Assembly: GCA_016870135.1 (NCBI GenBank)
Contig: VGCF01000048.1
Coordinates: 1-5,499, forward strand
DNA length: 5,499 bases
Direction of reading: 5' to 3'
Source: Alphaproteobacteria bacterium
Lineage (GTDB): Bacteria; Pseudomonadota; Alphaproteobacteria; Holosporales; Holosporaceae
Shown here piece after piece: positions 1 through 5,499 of this stretch. The translations under genes were made by a program, and so were the position numbers. The notes under the pieces are model-generated. The model ran no database searches. It was not told the origin of the DNA and was given only the letters and a program-made list of their open reading frames with translations. Each line of letters opens with the position of its first letter. Position 1 is the first letter of the stretch.

Positions 1-516
1 TTAAAAAAAAAAATAATTCAAAACTAAATATCATTCAATCCTAAATTAAAAAATTTTTTGTTCATAAATACCAAAATATCCTATTGCGGTATTTCACGTA
101 TACTGTAAACAGATAACCCCATACTCGTCTGTGCCTAATCAATCAAAAAATCAGTTTTGTTTCTTGACCGTCGTATTTTTTTCTTGTTGTTATGGCCTGC
201 TTAGAAAAAACTCTTCAAGAGATGTTCATCACGACTCTGGCAAAAAAATCCTGAACAGCGCGTAAAAATATCGATAACGATTCCTGTTATTTATTCATTT
301 ACTCCTGTTATTTTTATTCCCAGTTCGCCTGATTCAGTAATCACCTCCCTGCTCTATTCTATCTCAAGTAAACTGATAACCGTCTGCCACAATTTTTCGG
401 AAATCCTCATGGGAGAAAATCCCCTTGAGAAATTTTGTGCAACTTTTGTGTACTGTTGCAGCCCAGACCATCGGCGCACCGGATGATCACAACTGCCCCC
501 TCTGCATATCCGACCA
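1..516. other. AT-rich stretch without a convincing gene
   Basis: No reading frame here has both protein-like composition and a good start. The left edge is very AT-rich, with a run of eleven A close to position 1, and becomes more balanced beyond about 350. I looked for RNA genes, strong sigma-70 promoters and stem-plus-T-run terminators on both strands and found none that stand out. A TTGACC at 164-169 lacks a partner -10 at normal spacing. The region lies downstream of the minus-strand exported-protein gene, so part of it is that gene's 3' flank. Two short minus-strand frames at 364-516 are discussed under findings and are not called as genes. Confidence 0.6.
282..313. repeat. Short direct repeat, 11 bp, two copies 21 bp apart
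   Basis: TCCTGTTATTT occurs at 282-292 and again at 303-313, a spacing of 21 bases, or about two helical turns. The bases between copies are AT-rich. On the minus strand each copy reads AAATAACAGGA, which happens to contain a Shine-Dalgarno-like AGGA, but no gene follows. Two helical turns would suit a protein-binding pair, but chance is plausible in such AT-rich DNA. Confidence 0.5.
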
Positions 517-1527
517 TTATACCACATGGATGATGTAATCGGGCGGCAATGTGTACTTTTTATCAACGCCCGGTATATCTAAAACAGAGGGCGGAACTGA
601 AGCATCATGTTGGCTGGTTTTTTTGATGGCTTGAATTGATTTCTTTTGCCCTGATTGGTGATCTGCTTTGTGATGTGCAGAAGCAGCTGTATGGGGACTC
701 GAATGTATGCCAGGTTGAGCGGCGGGGACTGCGGCAGAAATAGAGGCAGAGGGAGATCCAGCAGAAAGAATCTTTGTTTTTCTAGACAACAACTGAGCAA
801 CATTTTGCAGATTTTCCCCATTACCAATGTATTGCAGACCTTGTCCGTTTCCAACATCAATACCATTGCGATATTTGAAACCACCGTTTGAGCGAATCAG
901 CTCTTTACGACCGGCATGATGGTACCGTCGATCAAATTCAAAGGTTTTGGTCAGTTTGGTTTTGATAGGCAGAGTATATGTGTTTAACAGCAATTCAAAG
1001 GTTTCTTTACGTTGAAAAATTCCTGAATCACTGCCCAAATAAGTTGCGCCCATACGTCTGCACAATATTTCTCCTAATTTATTGTAATACAGGCGGTCCC
1101 GGTAATACTGGTTTTCGCTGAGTTTTTGTTGATACAAGAAAATCCAAGCCGATCCATCCTTTGCTCTACCAAAGGTATAGGCCCAAGGTATCCCATTGCT
1201 TTTTACAACATGATGTTGGTTCACCCCAGAATGTTTCCCTGCCCCCGTGCGTAACGGGTCTGGGGAACGCGCAAAGTCTGTCAAGTGTGGTTGATTCAGA
1301 TCGGATGATTTATGCCAAACCTCCATCAGAGATCTAAATTGATAGGGTGCGGTTATGGGCTTGATGTGTGGATGACTGTGAACCAGAGGTTCTTGCCATG
1401 ACAACCCATCAATCTGTTCCCGCAGTGCGTTGGGTATGGTGTCGTTATAATCGTGGATTAATGCCCCAACGGTCGATGCAGCGATGCAAAACAGAGGAAA
1501 AATCTTTGTAACAAAGTAAATGCGCAA
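517..1527 (-). CDS. Hypothetical exported protein, function unknown
   Basis: I do not recognise this 336-residue protein. Residues 1-22 resemble a Sec signal peptide: basic residues R2 and K8, a hydrophobic core IFPLFCIAAS at 9-18, and a likely cleavage site after VGA at 20-22. That suggests export to the periplasm or outside. Residues 23-250 look like a folded domain rich in aromatic and basic residues, with stretches such as WAYTFGRAKDGSAWIFLYQQ (115-134). A short internal repeat, GNGQGLQ (226-232) then GNGENLQ (235-241), follows. Residues 254-312 are low-complexity, rich in Ala, Ser, His, Gln and Lys, and probably a disordered linker or tail. One cysteine (C156) remains after cleavage. The start is weak: the first usable in-frame codon is TTG at 1527, there is no Shine-Dalgarno, and an in-frame stop lies a short way upstream. 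An ATG at 1541 is in another frame, one inserted base away. It lies on the same strand as yqgE, 91 bases downstream, but probably has its own promoter. Confidence 0.7.
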   Translation of the reverse strand: MRIYFVTKIFPLFCIAASTVGALIHDYNDTIPNALREQIDGLSWQEPLVHSHPHIKPITAPYQFRSLMEVWHKSSDLNQPHLTDFARSPDPLRTGAGKHSGVNQHHVVKSNGIPWAYTFGRAKDGSAWIFLYQQKLSENQYYRDRLYYNKLGEILCRRMGATYLGSDSGIFQRKETFELLLNTYTLPIKTKLTKTFEFDRRYHHAGRKELIRSNGGFKYRNGIDVGNGQGLQYIGNGENLQNVAQLLSRKTKILSAGSPSASISAAVPAAQPGIHSSPHTAASAHHKADHQSGQKKSIQAIKKTSQHDASVPPSVLDIPGVDKKYTLPPDYIIHVV

Positions 1528-1562
1528 AATAAAAAAACCATAATCCGAAAAATCTGTAACTC

Positions 1563-1571
1563 ATTGTAGCA
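1563..1571 (-). promoter_or_regulatory. Possible extended -10 promoter for the exported-protein gene
   Basis: On the minus strand TGC-TACAAT gives a TGn extension followed by a five-of-six match to TATAAT. No good -35 hexamer lies 16-18 bases upstream, which is typical of extended -10 promoters. Transcription would start near 1556, giving a very short leader of 15 bases to the ATG at 1541 or 29 bases to the TTG at 1527. It sits in the 91-base gap after yqgE. Chance matches are common in AT-rich spacers. Confidence 0.35.
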
Positions 1572-1604
1572 ATAAATAAATAAAATACGGTTTATTTCTA
1601 TTGC
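1569..1604. repeat. AT-rich inverted repeat between yqgE and the exported-protein gene
   Basis: The arm GCAATAAATAAA at 1569-1580 is complementary to TTTATT and TATTGC within 1591-1604, with a two-base bulge (CT on the plus strand). This gives a stem of 12 pairs with a 10-base loop. It begins 14 bases after the yqgE stop in transcription direction. It could act as a weak terminator or as an mRNA 3'-end stabiliser for yqgE. The stem is nearly all A-T and no clean T-run follows it, so I do not call an intrinsic terminator. Its right side abuts the candidate -10 element of the next gene. Confidence 0.45.
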
Positions 1605-1618
1605 AAAGAAAAGAAATA

Positions 1619-2188
1619 TTACAAGCGGCCCTGATGCGGTGACAATCGAATAGAAACAATACCGCAGTCGGCCAAAATATCCTGCCATTGATGATCAGGA
1701 TCGGTGCCAAAAATAAACTCTTTACGATACGGAATTGCGATCCACTCGTTTTCAGCCCATTCTTTTTCCAATTCTCCTGATTTCCAAGCAACATGGCCCA
1801 AAATGGCTTTATAAAATTGGGGAGCAGGCGAATCGTTTTCCGAACCATCCAGCATATTCAAGTGGGGAGTCACGGACAAGTCAGCATTAACGGACAGGGT
1901 ACTGGATCCGCTGACCTCGGAAGAATGTAAAACAAATCCTTGGTCCATATTCACAGGGCCACCCCAAAAAATTTCAGGATCAGAATCGTCATCCTTTTGG
2001 CTGATGGGATGATGGATAATATCGGCCAGATCAAGGCCGTTAATGGGCTGATTGATGACTAGCCCCATGGCTCCGCTGGAATCATGGTGACAAATGAATA
2101 TGACAGCCTCTTGAAAAACTTCGGTTTTTAATCCTGGCAACGCCACCATAAAATATCCGGTCAAGCTGTCCTTTACCGATTGGCTCAT
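1619..2188 (-). CDS. yqgE: YqgE/AlgH family protein (DUF179)
   Basis: A 189-residue protein of the YqgE/AlgH family, usual length about 185-200, whose molecular role is not well established. Family hallmarks are clear: LTGYFMVALPGL (9-20), the central GAMGLVINQP (39-48), FWGGPV (74-79), GFVLHS (84-89), the LGHVAW turn with SGELEKE (130-143), and W168 near the C-terminus. No signal peptide or membrane segment is present, so it should be cytoplasmic. I chose ATG at 2188 because homologues begin just before the LTG..F..ALP segment, and AAGAAG lies upstream as a weak ribosome site. In-frame ATG at 2221 and GTG at 2224 would add 11 or 12 mostly basic and polar residues without a ribosome site. The family often ends in G-H-A; this copy ends G-R-L. 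The gene diverges from the tRNA-Leu/tig operon. Confidence 0.93.
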   Translation of the reverse strand: MSQSVKDSLTGYFMVALPGLKTEVFQEAVIFICHHDSSGAMGLVINQPINGLDLADIIHHPISQKDDDSDPEIFWGGPVNMDQGFVLHSSEVSGSSTLSVNADLSVTPHLNMLDGSENDSPAPQFYKAILGHVAWKSGELEKEWAENEWIAIPYRKEFIFGTDPDHQWQDILADCGIVSIRLSPHQGRL

Positions 2189-2263
2189 ATCCGACTTCTT
2201 GCTTTTTATGTATTTAACCATCACGAACAGTGTACGTTTTCATGGGATCACTGTATAGTCCCC

Positions 2264-2277
2264 GATGACCGGTCATC
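2264..2277. promoter_or_regulatory. Perfect 14-bp palindrome in the divergent spacer, possible operator
   Basis: GATGACCGGTCATC is identical to its reverse complement. It lies between the yqgE start at 2188 and the tRNA-Leu promoter, in the spacer that must hold both divergent promoters. A looser inverted pair, ACAGTG at 2227-2232 and CACTGT at 2249-2254, lies nearer yqgE. On the minus strand a poor -10-like TATACA ends at 2252, which would put the palindrome between the -35 and -10 positions of a yqgE promoter. The palindrome is seen directly; the regulatory role is inferred from location. Confidence 0.35.
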
Positions 2278-2344
2278 TGTTTTAAAAACGGAACAAGCGT
2301 TGAAAAAATTTCTGATATTTTTGTCAAAATCCCAAGATTATTGG

Positions 2345-2373
2345 CTGACTAATCCTTTTTTTTCGGATATAAT
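2345..2373 (+). promoter_or_regulatory. Sigma-70-type promoter of tRNA-Leu and probably the tig operon
   Basis: CTGACT at 2345-2350 (four of six to TTGACA) and a perfect TATAAT at 2368-2373 are separated by exactly 17 bases. The predicted start is near 2380, only about nine bases ahead of the mature tRNA 5' end at 2389, as expected for a tRNA promoter. No other convincing promoter lies between the tRNA and tig, so it probably drives both. Confidence 0.7.
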
Positions 2374-2388
2374 GTAATAGCATCAAGA

Positions 2389-2475
2389 GCGGGCATGGTG
2401 GAATTGGTAGACACGCCAGGTTTAGGTCCTGGTGGCTTCACAGCTTTGGGGGTTCAAGTCCCTCTGCCCGTACCA
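2389..2475 (+). tRNA. tRNA-Leu (anticodon UAG)
   Basis: An 87-base class II tRNA. The acceptor arm GCGGGCA (2389-2395) pairs with TGCCCGT, with a G-U at the first pair, followed by discriminator A (2472) and an encoded CCA (2473-2475). The anticodon stem CCAGG/CCTGG (2416-2420 and 2428-2432) encloses the loop TTTAGGT with anticodon TAG at 2423-2425, which reads leucine CUN codons, CUA in particular. The long variable arm around GGCTTCACAGCTTT and the discriminator A are leucine features. The T loop is TTCAAGT. It reads into tig 33 bases downstream with no terminator, so processing from a shared transcript is likely. Confidence 0.97.
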
Positions 2476-2508
2476 TGGTAAGTTAAGTTTCATAACAATG
2501 GGGATCGT

Positions 2509-3855
2509 ATGCGTGTTTTAAAAAACGAGCGTCTTGAAAAAGAAGTTTTGCTCACCCTTTCTAAAAGTGAATTAGAGCGCGATGTTTTAACAGAGCTCTT
2601 ATCACAATCTCATCAGGTCAAAAAACATGGGTTCCGATCTGGAAAAGTTCCCCCTTCCCTTTTGTTTCAAGAAAGAGGGCAACAGGCGATTGATGCCGTG
2701 GTCCATAAGGCTGTTTTAAATGCGGCTGATGAAATCATTGGGGATAAGCCATTGGGTGCACCGTTGGGTTATCAAGTAGAAAATCCTTTTAAGGGTTCTT
2801 CTTTGAATGATTTGGGTGACCTAGATATTAAAGTTCATGCTGTTTTTGCTCCCGAAATCGATGACATTGCGTGGAAAAATTTGCATTTAGATCGTTACAT
2901 CCCTGTTCCCACAGAGCAAGAAATTGACGCCAGTTTGGCAGAGCGTGCTAGACGGGTGATGACTTCTGTGGCTTTGAGCGAAAAGCGGCCGGCCGCCATG
3001 GGTGATACGCTGGTTTACACCATGACATATACCCACAAAGATGGCACGGTAAAAGAAATGGAAGGATCTTTTCAGTTGGGCAGCAATACTCTGCCAGAAG
3101 AATTCGAGAAAACATTGGAAGGCATCACAGAGGGGCATATTGTTAGCGAGGGAATCAAGGTTCCAGGAGATTTCCCAGACAAGAGTTTGGCTGGCAAAAA
3201 AGTCAATTTTAGGATTAACTTTCGAGAAATTCGCCAAACGGTCCCCCATCAGGCCAACGAAGCCTTTGCAAAGTCTCAAGGTTTTGAGACTTTGGATGCA
3301 TTGCGTGAAGTGGTGTGTAAATCCCTGGTCGATTCTGGTGAAGTGTTGTCTGCTATGGTTTTGCGCAACAGTCTGAAGAAACAGTTGGGTACGTTACAGG
3401 CGTTTGATGTTCCTGCGTCTTGGATGCAGTCTGCCATCAGCGCCCTGAGGCGTGATGCGGGGCGAAAAGGTTCGAATTCTGATGATTCCACGGACGATGG
3501 TTCTGCGGATTCGTCTAAACTGACTCCTGCTCAAGAGTCTGCGTTGGCTGAACAGGCTGCGGCCAGGGTGCGCGCTGACTGTATCATTCAAAAAGTGGTT
3601 CGTGATCAGCGGTTTTCCGTTTCTGATACAGAATTATTTGCCTATGCTAAGGCCATGGCCCAAAGCCAGAAGAGGTCTATTGACGAGGTGGTCGGTTTTT
3701 TAAGGCGCAACAAGAACGTGGTGGATCGAATGTCCAGCGAAATTCAAGAAAGAAAGGCGTTGGATTGGATGTCTGGTCAATGTATAATAGAGGATAAAGA
3801 GATCTCTTTTGATGGGCTGAAAGACCTATTTGGTGCGGCGGAGGATTCTCTATGA
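2509..3855 (+). CDS. tig: Trigger factor, ribosome-associated chaperone / peptidyl-prolyl isomerase
   Basis: A 448-residue, full-length trigger factor, which binds ribosomal protein L23 at the exit tunnel and shelters nascent chains. The N-terminal ribosome-binding domain carries the signature GFRSGKVP at 41-48, equivalent to the GFRxGKxP loop. An FKBP-like isomerase domain spans about 158-243, with the family pattern [17 protein letters not shown] and [10 protein letters not shown]. The helical C-terminal chaperone domain runs from about 245 to the end and keeps family-like segments (DVPASWM near 305, [14 protein letters not shown] near the end). Residues 321-337 form a Ser/Asp/Gly-rich stretch that looks like a flexible insertion at a helix junction. 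The start ATG has GGGGA at 2500-2504, and no other in-frame start codon lies between it and the tRNA. The last codons overlap clpP by four bases, implying translational coupling. The domain is cytosolic, with no signal peptide. Confidence 0.96.
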   Translation: MRVLKNERLEKEVLLTLSKSELERDVLTELLSQSHQVKKHGFRSGKVPPSLLFQERGQQAIDAVVHKAVLNAADEIIGDKPLGAPLGYQVENPFKGSSLNDLGDLDIKVHAVFAPEIDDIAWKNLHLDRYIPVPTEQEIDASLAERARRVMTSVALSEKRPAAMGDTLVYTMTYTHKDGTVKEMEGSFQLGSNTLPEEFEKTLEGITEGHIVSEGIKVPGDFPDKSLAGKKVNFRINFREIRQTVPHQANEAFAKSQGFETLDALREVVCKSLVDSGEVLSAMVLRNSLKKQLGTLQAFDVPASWMQSAISALRRDAGRKGSNSDDSTDDGSADSSKLTPAQESALAEQAAARVRADCIIQKVVRDQRFSVSDTELFAYAKAMAQSQKRSIDEVVGFLRRNKNVVDRMSSEIQERKALDWMSGQCIIEDKEISFDGLKDLFGAAEDSL

Positions 3856-4496
3856 GCCAGCTCATCCCTATGGTGGTCGAACAAAGCGGTCGCAGCGAGC
3901 GGGCGTTCGATATCTATTCTAGACTGTTAAAAGAGCGCATCATCTTTTTAACAGGACCGATTGACGACCATATGTCCACATTAATTTGTGCTCAACTGTT
4001 GTTTTTAGAGGCAGAAGCTCCAGAAAAAGATATCTTCTTGTACATCAATTCTCCTGGTGGGGTGGTGACATCTGCTCTGTCCATTTACGACACGATGCAC
4101 TTTATCAAGCCAGACGTGGTGACGGTGTGTTTGGGGCAGGCTTCTTCGGCGGGATCTTTTCTTTTGGCCAGTGGCGCCAAAGGAAAACGGTACAGTTTGC
4201 GCAATTCTCGGATTATGATTCACCAGCCTTTGGGCGGATTTCGCGGTCAAGCCAGCGATATTGAAATTCATGCCAATGAAATATTGGACATTCGTCGCCG
4301 TTTAAATACCATTTTGGCAGAGCATACAGGGCAAACCCTTGAGGTTATTGCCGAGGCCACGGATCGCGATCAATTTTTCTCTCCAGAGCGCGCAGTGGAA
4401 TTTGGGCTTATTGATCAAGTCGTTGTTAATCGCAGTGATTTGATGGGCAATTTAAAGGCGGGACCATCCAGTGACACTGCAGGGAGAAATGCATGA
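3852..4496 (+). CDS. clpP: ATP-dependent Clp protease proteolytic subunit
   Basis: A 214-residue ClpP, the serine peptidase that forms two stacked heptameric rings and degrades proteins unfolded by ClpX or ClpA. The catalytic triad is complete: Ser99 in [11 protein letters not shown], His124 in MIHQPLGG, and Asp173 in DRDQFFSP. The oxyanion-hole and substrate-strand motif INSPGG is at 65-70, and the axial-loop region [11 protein letters not shown] is near the N-terminus, followed by the family's [18 protein letters not shown] block. Only three residues precede the usual mature start, so there is almost no propeptide. The C-terminal tail after about residue 195 is polar and variable. A perfect GGAGG at 3840-3844 lies seven bases ahead of the ATG, inside the end of tig, and the ATGA overlap couples the two genes. 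clpX follows after 79 bases. Confidence 0.98.
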   Translation: MSQLIPMVVEQSGRSERAFDIYSRLLKERIIFLTGPIDDHMSTLICAQLLFLEAEAPEKDIFLYINSPGGVVTSALSIYDTMHFIKPDVVTVCLGQASSAGSFLLASGAKGKRYSLRNSRIMIHQPLGGFRGQASDIEIHANEILDIRRRLNTILAEHTGQTLEVIAEATDRDQFFSPERAVEFGLIDQVVVNRSDLMGNLKAGPSSDTAGRNA

Positions 4497-4575
4497 TTTT
4501 TTCGACGAATCATCCTTTGTTTATGGCTTTGTGTCATAATAATCTAGAACACGTTTTTTTTGAAAGAGAGTAAGA

Positions 4576-5499
4576 ATGGCAAAAACGATCGACAGTCAAT
4601 CTCTTCTTCGGTGCTCTTTTTGCGGAAAAAGCCAGTACGAAGTCACAAAACTTATTGCAGGGCCAACGGTCTTTATTTGTAATGAATGCATTGATTTGTG
4701 TGGTGACATTTTAAAAGAAGAGCAAAAAAAACAGAATTTGTCCGCCGATGGCGGCAAGAGTAGTTTGCCCAATCCTCATGAGATTTCAAAGATTTTGGAC
4801 GAATATGTCATTGGTCAAGATCGTGCAAAACGCGTTTTGTCTGTGGCTGTTTATAACCATTATAAGCGTATTCAGAACAGGGAAGATGGTTCTGTAGAAT
4901 TGACAAAGTCAAATATTTTGCTGATCGGGCCAACGGGGTGTGGAAAAACATTGCTGGCCCAAACATTGGCAAAAGTGTTAGATGTTCCATTTACCATTGC
5001 CGATGCCACCACGTTGACCGAGGCAGGATATGTGGGTGAAGATGTGGAAAACATTATTTTGAAACTGTTGCAAGCCTCTTCTCATGATGTGGAAAAAGCC
5101 CAGCGCGGAATCGTTTATATTGATGAAATTGATAAAATTGCTCGAAAGTCTGAAAATGTATCTATTACCCGTGATGTTTCTGGCGAGGGCGTTCAGCAAG
5201 CCTTGTTAAAAATGATGGAAGGGAGTGTGACATCTGTGCCTCCTCAAGGTGGCAGAAAGCATCCTCAGCAAGAATTTGTTCAGATTGACACATCCAATAT
5301 TTTATTTATTTGTGGCGGCGCATTTTCAGGTCTGGACAAGATTGTGTCCAACCGTAATCGGGGCCAAAGCATTGGTTTTACGTCCAAATTAACCCAATCC
5401 GACCATCGGACAGAGGGGCAGATTCTAGAAGATGTTAAGCCGGAAGACCTATTGAAATATGGACTTATCCCAGAATTTGTGGGACGCTTGCCCGTCATT
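4576..5499 (+). CDS. clpX: ATP-dependent Clp protease ATP-binding subunit ClpX (C-terminus beyond window)
   Basis: The first 308 residues of ClpX, usually about 420 long; the frame is open to the window edge. This hexameric AAA+ unfoldase recognises substrates, threads them through its pore and delivers them to ClpP. The N-terminal C4 zinc-binding domain has Cys13, Cys16, Cys35 and Cys38. Walker A is GPTGCGKT (118-125), Walker B is IVYIDEID (179-186) with Asp183 and Glu184, and pore loop 1 is GYVGED (151-156). The RKH pore-entry motif is at 227-229. PEFVGRLP (299-306) holds the arginine finger, Arg304. Sensor 2 lies past the window end. The ATG is preceded by AAAGAGAG at 4563-4570, a fair ribosome site. 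The 79-base gap after clpP contains a -10-like CATAAT at 4535-4540 but no matching -35, so co-transcription with clpP is the simplest reading. Confidence 0.98.
   Translation, partial: MAKTIDSQSLLRCSFCGKSQYEVTKLIAGPTVFICNECIDLCGDILKEEQKKQNLSADGGKSSLPNPHEISKILDEYVIGQDRAKRVLSVAVYNHYKRIQNREDGSVELTKSNILLIGPTGCGKTLLAQTLAKVLDVPFTIADATTLTEAGYVGEDVENIILKLLQASSHDVEKAQRGIVYIDEIDKIARKSENVSITRDVSGEGVQQALLKMMEGSVTSVPPQGGRKHPQQEFVQIDTSNILFICGGAFSGLDKIVSNRNRGQSIGFTSKLTQSDHRTEGQILEDVKPEDLLKYGLIPEFVGRLPVI

Noticed and set aside
118..125. Unusual Cys in the ClpX Walker A motif (residues 118-125, GPTGCGKT)
   Set aside because: To my knowledge this variant is common in alphaproteobacterial ClpX, and the essential Gly-Lys-Thr residues are intact. 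Coordinates given are residue numbers, not window bases.
466..485. Hairpin CATC..GATG downstream of the exported-protein gene as a terminator
   Set aside because: Only four contiguous pairs, then a mismatch or bulge, and no T-run follows on the minus strand.
402..500. Minus-strand peptide EGAVVIIRCADGLG as a remnant of a lactate racemase (LarA-like) gene
   Set aside because: The resemblance to the GG.III...C.DGLG pattern is short, and the flanking residues do not continue the family pattern.
2300..2327. Consensus TTGACA on the minus strand (2327-2322) as the -35 of a yqgE promoter
   Set aside because: At 17-base spacing the -10 position reads TTCAAC, only three of six, and no better hexamer occurs at 16 or 18 bases.
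2471..2480. TACCATGGTA palindrome at the tRNA 3' end
   Set aside because: Half of it is the tRNA discriminator and CCA end, so the symmetry is probably chance.
2987..2998. GCGGCCGGCCGC 12-bp palindrome
   Set aside because: It lies within the tig coding sequence (Lys-Arg-Pro-Ala-Ala codons) and is explained by codon content.
4512..4540. Separate clpX promoter with -10 CATAAT at 4535-4540
   Set aside because: No -35 at normal spacing (ATCCTT at 17 bases; TTGTTT is only 12 bases away) and no sigma-32-like pattern, so it was mentioned only within the clpX entry.

Overview
The window looks like a piece of an alphaproteobacterial chromosome of moderate to low GC. The ClpP and ClpX sequences are of alphaproteobacterial character: ClpX reads GPTGCGKT at Walker A and RKHPQQEF in the RKH region. 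The order tRNA-Leu, tig, clpP, clpX and the AT-rich spacers also fit. An intracellular or host-associated lineage such as Holosporales is possible, but that is a guess from composition and style and was not tested.

Left part (1-1618, minus strand): about 516 bases of AT-rich sequence hold no convincing gene. They contain a short direct repeat and two weak small-ORF candidates. Next comes a 336-residue gene of unknown function encoding a probable exported protein, with an N-terminal signal-peptide-like segment and a low-complexity Ala/Ser/His/Lys tail. Its start is unclear: the best in-frame start is TTG, just after a seven-base homopolymer, and one inserted base would join it to an ATG. An extended -10 element and an AT-rich inverted repeat lie in the gap upstream.

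Middle (1619-2388): a yqgE/algH (DUF179) gene on the minus strand diverges from the housekeeping operon on the plus strand. The roughly 200-base divergent spacer holds a perfect 14-base palindrome and a recognisable promoter just ahead of the tRNA gene.

Right part (2389-5499, plus strand): tRNA-Leu(UAG) with an encoded CCA end, then 33 bases later tig (trigger factor). tig overlaps clpP by four bases (ATGA), and clpX follows after 79 bases and runs off the window end. This is the classic protein-quality-control cluster. Trigger factor receives nascent chains at the ribosome exit. ClpX recognises and unfolds substrates and feeds them into the ClpP peptidase chamber. No terminator separates the tRNA from tig, so the tRNA and the protein genes are probably co-transcribed.

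I found no convincing new multi-gene system. The best leads are the unrecognised exported protein with its ambiguous start, and the palindrome in the divergent yqgE/tRNA-tig spacer.
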